59,674 nucleotides of DNA from an uncultured Oscillospiraceae bacterium (GTDB taxonomy: Bacteria; Bacillota_A; Clostridia; Oscillospirales; Oscillospiraceae): assembly GCA_910584605.1 (NCBI GenBank), contig CAJUAW010000003.1, forward strand, positions 1-59,674, written 5' to 3'. Under the pieces are notes generated by a model that made no database searches, was not told where the DNA came from, and worked only from the letters and a program-made list of their open reading frames with translations. The position numbers were made by a program, and so were the translations under genes. Shown piece by piece: positions 15,588 to 24,277 of the stretch (positions are counted from its first letter, which is position 1; every line of letters starts with the position of its first letter).

Positions 15588-16784
15588 TCAGTCGGCCAAC
15601 TCAGTCTGAATGGCGAGCTGCAGGGACTGCATATTGTCCCAGAAGGAGCTCACATCCAGCGTGTCAAAGGCGGCGGTCTTTTCCAGGCCCAGCCGGTCCC
15701 GTTCCTGGTCGATCTTCTCTCTCAGCAGGCTGGAGATGCAGGCCGCCCGGTATTCGGCAGGGTCGATGGGCAGGCGGAGCATGATGTGATAGCCGTAATC
15801 TGTCTCCACCACATCGGAGATCTCGCCCACAGACAGCTCCAGCGCGGCCTCCCGGAAGCCGCCCACCAGAGAGTCGGAGGCGCTGAAGATGTAGCCCTCC
15901 GGATTGAGGAGCAGACCGCCGTCCTCGCTGTGCTGGTTCATCAGCTGGTCGAAGAGGGTGATGGGGTCCTCCGACGCCTGAAGCTGAGCCAGCAGATCGT
16001 CGGCGGTGGCTTTCTTCTGGGCGATTGCCTCCTCCTCCAGCGGCTCGCTGGTGTCCTGATCGATGGTCATCAGAAGAATATGCTTCACATGGAAGTAACC
16101 GTTTTCGTCCAGATAGGCGTTCACCTCAGCGTCGGTGGGGTAACTGCCGCTGTCCTCGCCGAAGTAGAGCTCCTGCAGCTGGTCGTAGAGGTCGTTGTTC
16201 TCGTTGAGCTTGATCAGCAGGTCCTTGGTGAGCATATTGCCCCAGAAGGTGTAGATCACCTGGGACTCATCCGAGCCGGCCTGCACCACCATGTCGGCAT
16301 ACTGCATATCCATATCGGCGGCAACGGAGGGGTCGGGGGTGAGTCCCTCCTGACGGGCCAGCTCCCGCAACATGGCGTGGAAGACAGCGATTTCTGTGGC
16401 CTGATCCAGCATATACTGGCCGAAGGTGAGGCCGTCGTCCGTCATCTGAACGTCCCAGGGCAGGGTGGTCATCTGGCCGCCGAACTGATCCAGGTAGTTC
16501 TCAATGACCCAGTCAAGCCAGTAGAGATAGTCTGCGGCAGTGATCGCCGTCTCGCCCAGCCTGGCGAGAGTCTCATCCCCGGCCAGTCCGGAGACCGCCA
16601 AATAGGGGTCGGTGATCTGGGACAGGTCCATAGGTTCCGCCTGGGAAGCGGAGCCGGAGGCGCTGCCAGAGCCAGAGGCAGAGCTTCCGTCGGGACCGGC
16701 AGAGATCCCGCCGCAGCCGGTCAAGGCGGTAAGGGTCATGACAAGGGCCAGCGCCAGGGCCCCAAAACGTTTGGTATGATTCAT
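15588..16784 (-). CDS. PrsA/SurA-like peptidyl-prolyl isomerase lipoprotein
   Basis: The 398-residue exported protein has a signal peptide ending in lipobox LTGC (Cys about residue 23) and a Ser/Gly linker. A helical SurA-N-like part is followed by a parvulin domain starting at YFHVKHILLM (about residue 230), with GGLL and LSVGEISDVVETDYGYHIM motifs. Such foldases help secreted proteins fold after export by Sec. It is a single-gene unit with its own promoter, divergent from the gene at 16936. GAAAGGAAG precedes the ATG. Confidence 0.85.
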   Translation of the reverse strand: MNHTKRFGALALALVMTLTALTGCGGISAGPDGSSASGSGSASGSASQAEPMDLSQITDPYLAVSGLAGDETLARLGETAITAADYLYWLDWVIENYLDQFGGQMTTLPWDVQMTDDGLTFGQYMLDQATEIAVFHAMLRELARQEGLTPDPSVAADMDMQYADMVVQAGSDESQVIYTFWGNMLTKDLLIKLNENNDLYDQLQELYFGEDSGSYPTDAEVNAYLDENGYFHVKHILLMTIDQDTSEPLEEEAIAQKKATADDLLAQLQASEDPITLFDQLMNQHSEDGGLLLNPEGYIFSASDSLVGGFREAALELSVGEISDVVETDYGYHIMLRLPIDPAEYRAACISSLLREKIDQERDRLGLEKTAAFDTLDVSSFWDNMQSLQLAIQTELAD

Positions 16785-16837
16785 AAAGTGCTTCCTTTCG
16801 TAAAATCTAAGAACATGATAAATAGGGAACAGCCCCT

Positions 16838-16866
16838 ATCATATCACAGTTTCCGGTCCAGGGCAA
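16838..16866 (-). promoter_or_regulatory. Promoter of the PrsA-like gene
   Basis: Minus-strand TTGCCC (16861-16866), 17-base spacer, TATGAT (16838-16843). Confidence 0.6.
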
Positions 16867-16879
16867 GCCTGATTCTCGC

Positions 16880-16908
16880 TTGCAAACCGGTGCGCATTGT
16901 GGTAAACT
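16880..16908 (+). promoter_or_regulatory. Promoter of the gene at 16936
   Basis: TTGCAA (16880-16885), 17-base spacer, TAAACT (16903-16908), about 28 bases before the start. Confidence 0.6.
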
Positions 16909-16935
16909 GTCCCAAAATAGAGAGGAGTGACTGCG

Positions 16936-17721
16936 ATGTCCTTATTTGGAACGCTGTTTGGAAAAAATGCTGCGCCGAAGCAGGAGGCGGAGGCCCCCAA
17001 GGGACCGGGTGCGCCGGTGTCCTTTTTCCCCGACGGTGTGAATATGTCCGACTGGGATCAGGTGTTCTCCGCCTGCCTGGGCAAGATGTACACCGCCCAG
17101 CACGCCTTTCTGGATCTGGTGAGAGGCGAGGAGGGCTGGTATATCGACTTTGAGAAGGGCGCCCTCACGCTGGGCAAACAGGAGTTCCGGGTCCAGTTCC
17201 TGGGCAGTGAGTCCTATGCCTCCAACTCCTGGCTGTGGGGCTGGGAGAATATCAACAATTTCCCCAACAGCGTGCTGGGCCAGGCCCAGATCGCCCGGAC
17301 CTACGGCCAGACCTGGGGTCTGGAGCCGCTGATGTACCCCCAGTGTGAGCTGAACGGCACCTTCAACGGCCACAACTTCTCTATGGTGGTCTGCGGAGCT
17401 CTGGCGGAGGACCGCTGCTACTACCGCTGTCCCACCGCCGGCGGACAGGGGGCCGCCTTCGTGGCCCTGTGTGACATGCCCAAGGAGCTGTTCGCTCCAG
17501 TGGACGGCATCACCTTCATCAACAGCGTGAGCCAGTGCATCCAGCAGTTCTATCTGGACCACAAAATCTTCGTGGAGGCATTCCTGCGCTGGAACAAGAC
17601 CCCCTTCGACTGGTCCGGCGACATCCTCACCGCCCACTTCGACGCCGATGTGGCGGTGGAGTTCGAGCAGGCGGGGGAGAATTACCGGATCAAGAATCTG
17701 AGCCAGACGGTAAAACCGTAA
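16936..17721 (+). CDS. Unknown soluble protein, possibly DUF6882-like
   Basis: The 261-residue protein has no signal peptide. It starts MSLFGTLFGKNAAP, with GAGAGGAG 8 bases before the ATG; a GTG three codons earlier is less likely. The segment RVQFLGSESYASNSWLWGWE followed by NFPNSVLGQA, and the later Cys-rich YRCPTAGGQ region, resemble a family of uncharacterised proteins with a conserved WLWGW motif (DUF6882 by memory, not verified). No function can be given. It stands alone between its own promoter and a terminator. Confidence 0.75.
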   Translation: MSLFGTLFGKNAAPKQEAEAPKGPGAPVSFFPDGVNMSDWDQVFSACLGKMYTAQHAFLDLVRGEEGWYIDFEKGALTLGKQEFRVQFLGSESYASNSWLWGWENINNFPNSVLGQAQIARTYGQTWGLEPLMYPQCELNGTFNGHNFSMVVCGALAEDRCYYRCPTAGGQGAAFVALCDMPKELFAPVDGITFINSVSQCIQQFYLDHKIFVEAFLRWNKTPFDWSGDILTAHFDADVAVEFEQAGENYRIKNLSQTVKP

Positions 17722-17728
17722 AAGAGAT

Positions 17729-17753
17729 GGCCGCCCTTTTGGGCGGCCGTTCT
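17729..17753 (+). terminator. Terminator after the gene at 16936
   Basis: 8-bp stem GGCCGCCC/GGGCGGCC (17729-17748) with a TTTT loop, then GTTCT. Confidence 0.7.
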
Positions 17754-17759
17754 GTTATG

Positions 17760-18005
17760 TTAACCTGATAATCCCAGCAGCCAATCGACAGAGACGCCCA
17801 GAACCTTCGCAAAGAGGGGCAGCTCGTAGTCGGGGATGAAGCGTGTGCCAATTTCGATGCGGCTGACACTGTCACGCTCGATCATGATTCCCTCCACCTG
17901 CATTTGCGCCGCTAGATCAGACTGTGAAAGCCGCCTTTTCAGCCGTGCCTCCCGGATGCGGTCGCCAGATATGTTCTTTTTTCCGTTAAAGTCATAAATC
18001 TTCAA
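17760..18005 (-). CDS. XRE-family DNA-binding regulator
   Basis: The 81-residue protein is a single helix-turn-helix domain of the Cro/CI type (residues 13-75). Its recognition region is RLSQSDLAAQMQVEG... DSVSRIEIGTRFIPDYELP and it ends in VSVDWLLGLSG, a usual ending for such proteins. The start is a TTG with GGGG 7 bases upstream; no better start is in frame before the HTH. It is divergent from the lipoprotein gene at 18125, whose promoter contains a palindrome that this protein could bind. Repression of the lipoprotein and itself is inferred. Confidence 0.85.
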   Translation of the reverse strand: MKIYDFNGKKNISGDRIREARLKRRLSQSDLAAQMQVEGIMIERDSVSRIEIGTRFIPDYELPLFAKVLGVSVDWLLGLSG

Positions 18006-18041
18006 AGTAAAACCCCGATATGCTAAAGATAAGTATTTTTC

Positions 18042-18070
18042 TTGACTTTAACATATAAAGATGCTATCAT
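18042..18070 (+). promoter_or_regulatory. Promoter of the lipoprotein gene with internal operator
   Basis: TTGACT (18042-18047), 17-base spacer, TATCAT (18065-18070). The spacer holds the inverted repeat CTTTA-ACATA-TAAAG (18046-18060). Related half-sites (CTAAAGAT, GTTAAAGAT) occur at 18023-18030 and 18074-18082. This is a typical repressor operator layout. Confidence 0.65.
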
Positions 18071-18124
18071 TGTGTTAAAGATCAGCAGCCTTGGAGAAAG
18101 ATCAACAATAAAAGGAGAGATACA

Positions 18125-19039
18125 ATGAAAAGAAAGATCAGTATTCTGCTTGCCCTCCTGCTGGCGTTCTGCCTGACTGCCTGCGGAGATACACAGAGCG
18201 GCGGCAAACCCTCAAGCACCTCGACATCTTCCCAGGGAAAGCCCGACGCGGAGAAGCCAAAGCCGGAGGAGAAAGGCCCTGAGATTACTTTTCAAGAGCT
18301 CACCGTGATAGACAACGAGGCCTGCACGGTAAAGATTACAGGTATTGATCCAGACGATATGTGGGGCTTTACATTGAAGGCCAATCTAGAAAACAAATCC
18401 AAAGACAAAACATATATGTTTGCCGCTCAGAGCGCCGCTGTGAACGGCGTTCAGAGTGACCCGCTTTTTGCGAAAGAGGTTGCCCCCGGAAAAAAGGCCA
18501 TTGAGGACATCAGCTTTATGGACTCCGCGCTCCAGGAAAATGAAGTTGGGGAATTTACGGATATTGAATTGACCATTCGGGTATACGATTCCAATGACTG
18601 GCTGGCAGAGGAAACGGCACTGGAGACAGTCCACATTTACCCCTATGGAGAGGATAAGGCGTCCACTTTTACAAGGGAGCCCCAGCCGACAGACCAAGTT
18701 CTTGTTGATAATGAGTATGCCACAGCAATCGTGACCGGATACACCGAGGACAGTATTTGGGGTTATACTGTGAATTTGTTCTTCATTAATAAAAGTGACA
18801 AAGAGGTTATGTTCAGCGTAAACGACGCATCTGTAAACGGTTACATGGCTGATCCATTTTTTGCCAAGGCTGTAACGGCTGGAAAATGTGCCTTCGGTTC
18901 CATGTCCTGGTCTGACAGTACATTGGAAGAAAACAGCATTGCAGAAATAGAGGAAATTGAGTTTACACTTCGTATCTATGATAATAATGACTGGCTAGCA
19001 GAAGCATTTGCCGAAGAAAATATCACATTGAATCCATAA
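18125..19039 (+). CDS. Lipoprotein with two tandem copies of a ~100-residue domain
   Basis: The 304-residue protein has a lipoprotein signal peptide with lipobox LTAC (Cys about residue 20) and a Ser/Lys/Pro-rich spacer. Two related domains follow, about residues 62-165 and 200-302. Both contain the order DNE, GF/GYT, NKS, NG, DP-FAK, G, DS-L-EN, YD-NDWLAE. The repeat spacing suggests an internal duplication of an Ig-like extracellular domain. The family is not recognised. Its base composition is more AT-rich than its neighbours. It is divergent from an XRE regulator and bounded by terminators, so the pair looks like a mobile or acquired module. Confidence 0.8.
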   Translation: MKRKISILLALLLAFCLTACGDTQSGGKPSSTSTSSQGKPDAEKPKPEEKGPEITFQELTVIDNEACTVKITGIDPDDMWGFTLKANLENKSKDKTYMFAAQSAAVNGVQSDPLFAKEVAPGKKAIEDISFMDSALQENEVGEFTDIELTIRVYDSNDWLAEETALETVHIYPYGEDKASTFTREPQPTDQVLVDNEYATAIVTGYTEDSIWGYTVNLFFINKSDKEVMFSVNDASVNGYMADPFFAKAVTAGKCAFGSMSWSDSTLEENSIAEIEEIEFTLRIYDNNDWLAEAFAEENITLNP

Positions 19040-19072
19040 AGCAACCGGCCGCCCAAAGGGCGGCCGGTTGCT
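19040..19072. terminator. Bidirectional terminator between lipoprotein gene and mfd
   Basis: 15-bp perfect stem (19040-19054 with 19058-19072), AAA loop. It separates converging genes; the T-run is weak on the plus strand. Confidence 0.65.
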
Positions 19073-19091
19073 GTTCATGTCAGTATTTCTT

Positions 19092-22000
19092 TTATGTTTC
19101 CAGCGACCCGGCGTAGTCCTCCACCACCTGCCGGGCGGCCCGGAGGGGGTCCTCCCCCTTGGCCAGACGGAAGGAGAACCGGGGCGTGTCGCCGGGGATG
19201 AGGAGCAGGCATTTGCTGTACTTTTCGTGAGCGCACAGGGCGGAGAAGGGCTCCAGGCGGAACTCGTCCAAGGTAAAAATCAGCCGGTCCCCCTTCTGGG
19301 CCAGGTCGTTAATGCGGCACCGAGCCGCCGCCGCACGGAGAAGCGCCACCGAAATCAGGTTGTTCACCGGCCGGGGAGGCTCGCCGTAGCGGTCAATGAG
19401 CTCGTCCACCAGCTCGTCGGCCTCCTCCTCGCCGCGTATGGCGGCGATGCGGCGGTACAGGTCCATCCTCTGCTCCGGAGAGGGGACGTACCGGTCGGGG
19501 ATGGAGGCGGACACGCTGAGGTTGGCTGCACACTCGGTGCGGGTGGGCAGGGGCTGGCCCTGCTCCAGCAGGACGGCCTCCTCCAGCAGCTTCAGGTACA
19601 TGTCATAGCCCACGCTGAGCAGAAAGCCGCTCTGTTCCGGTCCCAGCACGTTGCCCGCCCCCCGAATTTCCAGGTCCCGCATGGCGATTTTGAAGCCGGA
19701 GCCGAACTCGGCAAACTCCCGAATGGCCTCCAGCCGCTTAGAGGCCACTTCGCTGAGTACCTTCCCCTTTCGATAGGTGAGGTAGGCGAAGGCCCTCCGA
19801 TTGGACCGGCCCACCCGCCCCCGGATCTGGTGGAGCTGGGCCAGTCCCAGCTTGTCGGCGTCCTCCATGATGAGGGTGTTCACGTTGGGCAGATCGATGC
19901 CCGTCTCAATAATGGTGGTGCAGACTAAGACATTCAGCTCCCCGTCGGTCATCTGGGCCATCACGTCGTCAATGGCCTCCTGGGTCATCCGGCCGTGGGC
20001 CACGCCGATGGCGGCCTCCTCCCCCAGGAGCATTTGAATGCGGGCGGCACAGCGGTCAATGGTCTCGATACGGTTGTGAAGGTAAAATACTTGCCCCCCT
20101 CGATCCAGCTCCCGGCTCATGGCGTCGGCCAGCAGGCTCCAGTCGTGCTCCAGCACGTAGGTCTGCACCGGCTGACGGTCGGCGGGAGGTTCCTCCAGGG
20201 TGGACATGTCCCGGATGCCGGACAGGGCCATATTCAGCGTCCGGGGGATGGGAGTGGCGGACAGGGTGAGCACATCCACCTGCTTAAAATTCTCCTTCAG
20301 CTTCTCCTTGTGCTGCACGCCGAACCGCTGCTCCTCGTCCACCACAAGAAGTCCCAGGTCCTTGAAGCGCACGTCCTTGTTAAACAGCCGGTGGGTGCCG
20401 ATGAGGATGTCCACCTCCCCCGCCTCCACCCGGCGGAGGGTCTCCTTCATCTGGGCGGAGGTGCGAAAGCGGGACACCACGTCGATGTTGACGGGGTATT
20501 TCTGAAACCGGCGCAGGGCGGTGAGGTAGTGCTGCCGGGCCAGCACGGTGGTTGGCACCAGAATGGCCGCCTGTTTGTTGTCCAGCACGCACTTCATCAT
20601 GGCCCGGAAGGCCACCTCCGTCTTGCCGTAGCCCACGTCGCCGCACAGCAGGCGGTCCATGGGGGTGGGGCGCTCCATGTCCCGCTTGATCTCCTCAATG
20701 CACCGCAGCTGGTCGTCCGTCTCGGTATACTCAAACTGCTCCTCAAATTCCCGCTGCCAGGGGGAATCGGGGGCAAAGGCGTAGCCCGGCTGGCGCTGGC
20801 GCTGGGCGTAGAGCTGGATCAGCCCCTTGGCCAGGTCCTGCACCGCCTTTTTAGCCTTCTTCTTGGCCTTTTCCCACTCCTGGCCCCCCAGACGGTTCAG
20901 CTTTTTTGTCTCATTGGCGTCCTCTCCGCCGCCGATGTACTTGCTCACCAGGTCCAGCTGGGTGGCGGGTACGTAGAGCACATCGGTGCCTGCGTAGGCG
21001 ATTTTTACATAATCCTTCTCAATGCCGTCCACCGGCATCTTCACCATACCCACGTACCGGCCCACCCCATGGTGCTCGTGGACCACCAGATCGCCGGGGG
21101 TCAGGTCGGCGTAGGACTTCAGCTTCTGCCGGTTGGTAGCCTCCTTCTGGCGGCGGGGCTTTTTTCCGGCGGCCTTCTCCCCCTCGGTGAGAACGGCCAG
21201 CTGAATAGCCGGATACTCGAACCCGCTGGACAGTCCGCCCACGGTGATAACCACCTGTCCCGGCTGGGGCAGGGCGGTCAGGCGGAAGTCCACCGCGGCT
21301 TTCACCTTCTGCTCCCGCAGGAGGGTCTGCAGGTCCAGCGCCCGCTGCTCGCCAGACACCAGCACCAGCGAGGCGAAGCCGCTGTTCTGGTAGTGGGCCA
21401 GGTCCTGGACCGCCGTCTCCAGGCTGGCCAGGAAGGGGGGCAGCTGCTTGGCCGTGATGGACAGCAGCGCCTTGGGGGGGATGGGATAGCTGGCCGTGGT
21501 GAAGGAATCCAGAAACACCAGGGGCCATTCCTCCAGGCGGTTGAGGAACTGGGGGAAGGTAAGGGCCAGCTCGCCGCAGGAGGGGTCCAGCTCTCCCTGC
21601 TCCAGCAGGGTTTTTATGTCCTCCTCCAACTGCCACTGCCAGGATCTGGCCCGCTCCGCCGCCCTTGGGCCCTGGTCGAAGAGGACGCAGGCGTCGGGGG
21701 GCAGATAGTCCACCGCCCCGGCCAGCTCCGGGTAGATCAGGGGGAGGTAGCGGTCCAGAGCGGGAAAGGTCCGCCCCTGGGCGATGGCCTCGCCGTCGGC
21801 CTCCAGGGTGGCGGCCAGAGGCTTGTTCCCCCTTTGCAGCGCCTTGGCCGCCAGCTTGGACAGTTGCCTGCTCAGCCCGGCCAGCCCCTCAGGGGCCAGC
21901 TGGGGCAGGACCTCAGCGGCGGGGAGGAGAAGGGCGGTTTCGATGTTCTCGGTCCGCCGCTGGGTGGCCGGGTCGAAGACCCCCATGGCGTCCACCTCGT

Positions 22001-22595
22001 CCCCGAAGAACTCCGCCCGGACGGGCTGGTCCATTCCTGGCGAGAAGACGTCCAGAATGCCGCCCCTCAGGGCGAACTGCCCCACGCCCTCCACCTGCTC
22101 GCACCGGACATATCCGGCGGCGGCCAGCCCCTCGGCCAGCTCGTTCAGATTATAGGCCCCGCCGGTCTTCAGCTCCCGGCAGCAGTGCTCCAGCGTCTGA
22201 GGGGGAATGGTCCGCTGGAGCAGGCCCTCCACGGTGGCCACCAGGAAGGGGTACTTCCCGTCCGCCACTCCCTTCATCAAGGCCAGCTGCCGGTGCTCCC
22301 ACTGGCGGGAGACGGAGGAGGCGTTGTGAAAGGTGAAGTCCCGGGGGCCCAGCACGGGAACCGCCGTCCCGGCAGCGAAAGCCCCCAGGTCCCGGGCCAG
22401 CTTCTCCCCCTCGCTTTCACCGGCGCAGATCACCACAACAGGACGTTGGGTGGTCAGCCCGATGGCGGCGGCGGCATGGACCCGGTGGATGGCCGCCGCC
22501 CCGGACAGGGCCATAGGGGAGCGGCCCCCCTCCAGGGCGGAGAGGAGCTGCTGAAATTCCGGAAGACGGCTGAAGGCGGCGGTAAGCAGTTTCAT
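19092..22595 (-). CDS. mfd: Transcription-repair coupling factor Mfd
   Basis: The 1167-residue protein has the complete Mfd layout. UvrB-homology N-terminal domains come first, then the RNA polymerase-interacting CarD-like domain (TPGDLVVHEHHGVGRYVGM, about residue 500). The superfamily 2 helicase motor carries Walker A CGDVGYGKTEVAFRA, DEEQ box VVDEEQRFGV and QIRGRVGRSNRRAFAYL. A C-terminal TRCF domain completes it. Mfd pushes stalled RNA polymerase off damaged DNA and recruits UvrA. The start gives MKLLTAAFSRLPEF after GAGG; a start 19 codons earlier lacks support. It is transcribed alone from a strong promoter. Confidence 0.98.
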   Translation of the reverse strand: MKLLTAAFSRLPEFQQLLSALEGGRSPMALSGAAAIHRVHAAAAIGLTTQRPVVVICAGESEGEKLARDLGAFAAGTAVPVLGPRDFTFHNASSVSRQWEHRQLALMKGVADGKYPFLVATVEGLLQRTIPPQTLEHCCRELKTGGAYNLNELAEGLAAAGYVRCEQVEGVGQFALRGGILDVFSPGMDQPVRAEFFGDEVDAMGVFDPATQRRTENIETALLLPAAEVLPQLAPEGLAGLSRQLSKLAAKALQRGNKPLAATLEADGEAIAQGRTFPALDRYLPLIYPELAGAVDYLPPDACVLFDQGPRAAERARSWQWQLEEDIKTLLEQGELDPSCGELALTFPQFLNRLEEWPLVFLDSFTTASYPIPPKALLSITAKQLPPFLASLETAVQDLAHYQNSGFASLVLVSGEQRALDLQTLLREQKVKAAVDFRLTALPQPGQVVITVGGLSSGFEYPAIQLAVLTEGEKAAGKKPRRQKEATNRQKLKSYADLTPGDLVVHEHHGVGRYVGMVKMPVDGIEKDYVKIAYAGTDVLYVPATQLDLVSKYIGGGEDANETKKLNRLGGQEWEKAKKKAKKAVQDLAKGLIQLYAQRQRQPGYAFAPDSPWQREFEEQFEYTETDDQLRCIEEIKRDMERPTPMDRLLCGDVGYGKTEVAFRAMMKCVLDNKQAAILVPTTVLARQHYLTALRRFQKYPVNIDVVSRFRTSAQMKETLRRVEAGEVDILIGTHRLFNKDVRFKDLGLLVVDEEQRFGVQHKEKLKENFKQVDVLTLSATPIPRTLNMALSGIRDMSTLEEPPADRQPVQTYVLEHDWSLLADAMSRELDRGGQVFYLHNRIETIDRCAARIQMLLGEEAAIGVAHGRMTQEAIDDVMAQMTDGELNVLVCTTIIETGIDLPNVNTLIMEDADKLGLAQLHQIRGRVGRSNRRAFAYLTYRKGKVLSEVASKRLEAIREFAEFGSGFKIAMRDLEIRGAGNVLGPEQSGFLLSVGYDMYLKLLEEAVLLEQGQPLPTRTECAANLSVSASIPDRYVPSPEQRMDLYRRIAAIRGEEEADELVDELIDRYGEPPRPVNNLISVALLRAAAARCRINDLAQKGDRLIFTLDEFRLEPFSALCAHEKYSKCLLLIPGDTPRFSFRLAKGEDPLRAARQVVEDYAGSLET

Positions 22596-22681
22596 GGAAA
22601 AAACCTCGATTTTCAACAGGGTTTGGGAACGCGGCAATGCCCCTGCCCCCAAAAGGGGGAGGGGTCGGTCAGGTACCCTTT

Positions 22682-22710
22682 AGTATACCGGCAGGCGGGA
22701 GCGCCGTCAA
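22682..22710 (-). promoter_or_regulatory. Promoter of mfd
   Basis: Minus-strand TTGACG (22705-22710), 17-base spacer, TATACT (22682-22687). The leader of about 80 bases contains a GC-rich CCCCTCCCCCTTTTGGGGG stretch (22640-22665 region). Confidence 0.75.
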
Positions 22711-22826
22711 GGGGAATTTTGGCAGGCGTTCATATTGGAAGATTTTATAGTTGGTCCGCAATGGAATGAATATCAGCCTTTCCATGAAACAGCAGCAGCG
22801 ACACGGGATTACGAAGGGACAGGGAT

Positions 22827-22864
22827 AAAACCGGCCTGGAGCGTCGTTGCTCCAAGCCGGTTTT
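22827..22864 (-). terminator. Terminator after the DivIVA gene
   Basis: Long hairpin: arms 22827-22842 and 22849-22864 with a small internal mismatch, ending on the minus strand in the TTTT of the left arm. The right arm is 5 bases from the DivIVA stop codon. Confidence 0.7.
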
Positions 22865-22869
22865 TCCAG

Positions 22870-23625
22870 TCAGGTAATCTCGTAGTCCTGTCCAAACTGA
22901 AGCTCACCAAAGTTGATGCGGCTCCCGGTGGGGGGACGGCGGTGGTCCTCCTCGCCGTAGTCCTCCTCGGGGGGAAATTCCTCATCCTCGTAGGGGCCGT
23001 CCATGGGGAACTCGGCGGTGTCGGACAGATCCGAATCCTCCTCCTGCTCCGCCCGGGTCCGCCGATTCTCTGCGGCGGCGGCCTCCATGGCCTGGGCCAG
23101 CAGGCGCTGGACGTTGTCGTCGATCTCCGAGGCCTTTTCCGCCACCGGGTCGGGGGCGGGGGCCAGATCGGCGGGACACAGCTCCTCCAGGTGGGAGAGG
23201 TACTCCGCCTCCTGAGCGTGGAGGGCGCGCACCTTGGCCACAAAGGCGGCGGTCTCCTCCTGAGCCTTTTTCAGCCGGTACTCCTCCGCCTCCAGCTCGC
23301 GGGACAGCTCCGCCCGGCGGGCGTCCACGTCCTTCTCCGTTTGGGCCAGCATGGCGTCCTTCTTCTGCTCGGCCTCCCGCACCAGGTCGTCCGCCATCCG
23401 CTGGGCGGCCAGCAGAGCCTTTCGCATGGCCTCCTCGGTGGAGCGGTACTCCTCTACCTTGTCCACCAGCACCTTCATCTTATTTTTCAGCACCGCGTTC
23501 TCATTGAACAGCGCGGAGTAGTCCCCGGTCAGGATGTCCAGAAATTCGTCCACCTGGCCCATGTTATAGCCGCCGAAGGACGCCTTCTGAAAGGCGCGCT
23601 CGGATACCTCCTGTGGCGTGAGCAT
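22870..23625 (-). CDS. DivIVA-domain protein
   Basis: The 251-residue protein begins MLTPQEVSERAFQKASFGGY and NMGQVDEFLDIL, the classic DivIVA/GpsB N-terminal lipid-binding domain. A long coiled coil (about residues 45-140, Glu/Ala/Arg-rich) and an acidic, Pro-rich C-terminal tail follow. DivIVA proteins sense negatively curved membrane at poles and septa and tether division or cell-wall proteins. The ATG used lies 8 bases after GGGAGG; a TTG two codons earlier is too close to it. An extended -10-like TGGTATACT lies upstream. It follows sepF in the same direction, as in the classic sepF-yggT-divIVA neighbourhood. Confidence 0.92.
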   Translation of the reverse strand: MLTPQEVSERAFQKASFGGYNMGQVDEFLDILTGDYSALFNENAVLKNKMKVLVDKVEEYRSTEEAMRKALLAAQRMADDLVREAEQKKDAMLAQTEKDVDARRAELSRELEAEEYRLKKAQEETAAFVAKVRALHAQEAEYLSHLEELCPADLAPAPDPVAEKASEIDDNVQRLLAQAMEAAAAENRRTRAEQEEDSDLSDTAEFPMDGPYEDEEFPPEEDYGEEDHRRPPTGSRINFGELQFGQDYEIT

Positions 23626-23650
23626 ATGCAAAGCCTCCCTTCTCTATCTT

Positions 23651-24262
23651 CTAAGTATACCATTCAGACCAATGGTCCGGCTCGGCCTGAAACTCGCCCT
23701 CGGGGACGGGCAAAAGAACCGGTTTCCCTCCTTGAAGTCCCAGAGCGTAGATGTCAAGCATCCGGGAAAAGGAGTCAAACCAGAGGACCAAAACCGGTCG
23801 CCCGGCCCGGTCCTGGGTCCAGCCCCGCCCGGTCCGCTCCTCATCCCAATAGATGGGGCTCAACGGAGGAGAACCGTTGTCTTCCCAGCCCAGGGGCAGT
23901 TCCCAGACGGTCTCCCCCTGGGTGACCACCAGGGTGTAGGGATGCATTACCCCATCTCCCTCAAACCACTTGTCCGGCTCGGATTCGTTGCCGAAGTAGG
24001 TCTTCTCCGCCCGCAGCTCCACCAGCTCGTCCACGCCGTCCCCGTCCAGGTCCACCGACCAGCTATCCACCACCATGGGGTAGGGGGAGGCGGGGTCGTC
24101 CACGAAAAGCACCTCTGCGGGCTTGTCCGACACCGTCTTCAGCGCGGGAGCGGATCGATCCGCCGCGGGAGACTGGTCCGGCTGAGAAGCGGTCTCCCCG
24201 GCGGCGCACCCGGCCAGCAGGGCGGCGCAGAGCAGGACAGCGCAGGGCAATTTGTGTTCCAT
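23651..24262 (-). CDS. Lipoprotein with an EF-hand/FG-GAP-like motif
   Basis: The 203-residue exported protein has a short signal peptide with lipobox LAGC (Cys about residue 19) and a low-complexity Ser/Pro/Ala linker. A globular part contains VDLDGDGVDELVEL near residue 70, which resembles a calcium-binding FG-GAP/integrin-like loop. Tyr and Trp are frequent. No family was recognised and no function can be given. It sits between divIVA and sepF in the same direction, 15 bases after sepF. Confidence 0.7.
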   Translation of the reverse strand: MEHKLPCAVLLCAALLAGCAAGETASQPDQSPAADRSAPALKTVSDKPAEVLFVDDPASPYPMVVDSWSVDLDGDGVDELVELRAEKTYFGNESEPDKWFEGDGVMHPYTLVVTQGETVWELPLGWEDNGSPPLSPIYWDEERTGRGWTQDRAGRPVLVLWFDSFSRMLDIYALGLQGGKPVLLPVPEGEFQAEPDHWSEWYT

Positions 24263-24277
24263 AAGTAATCTCTCTCT

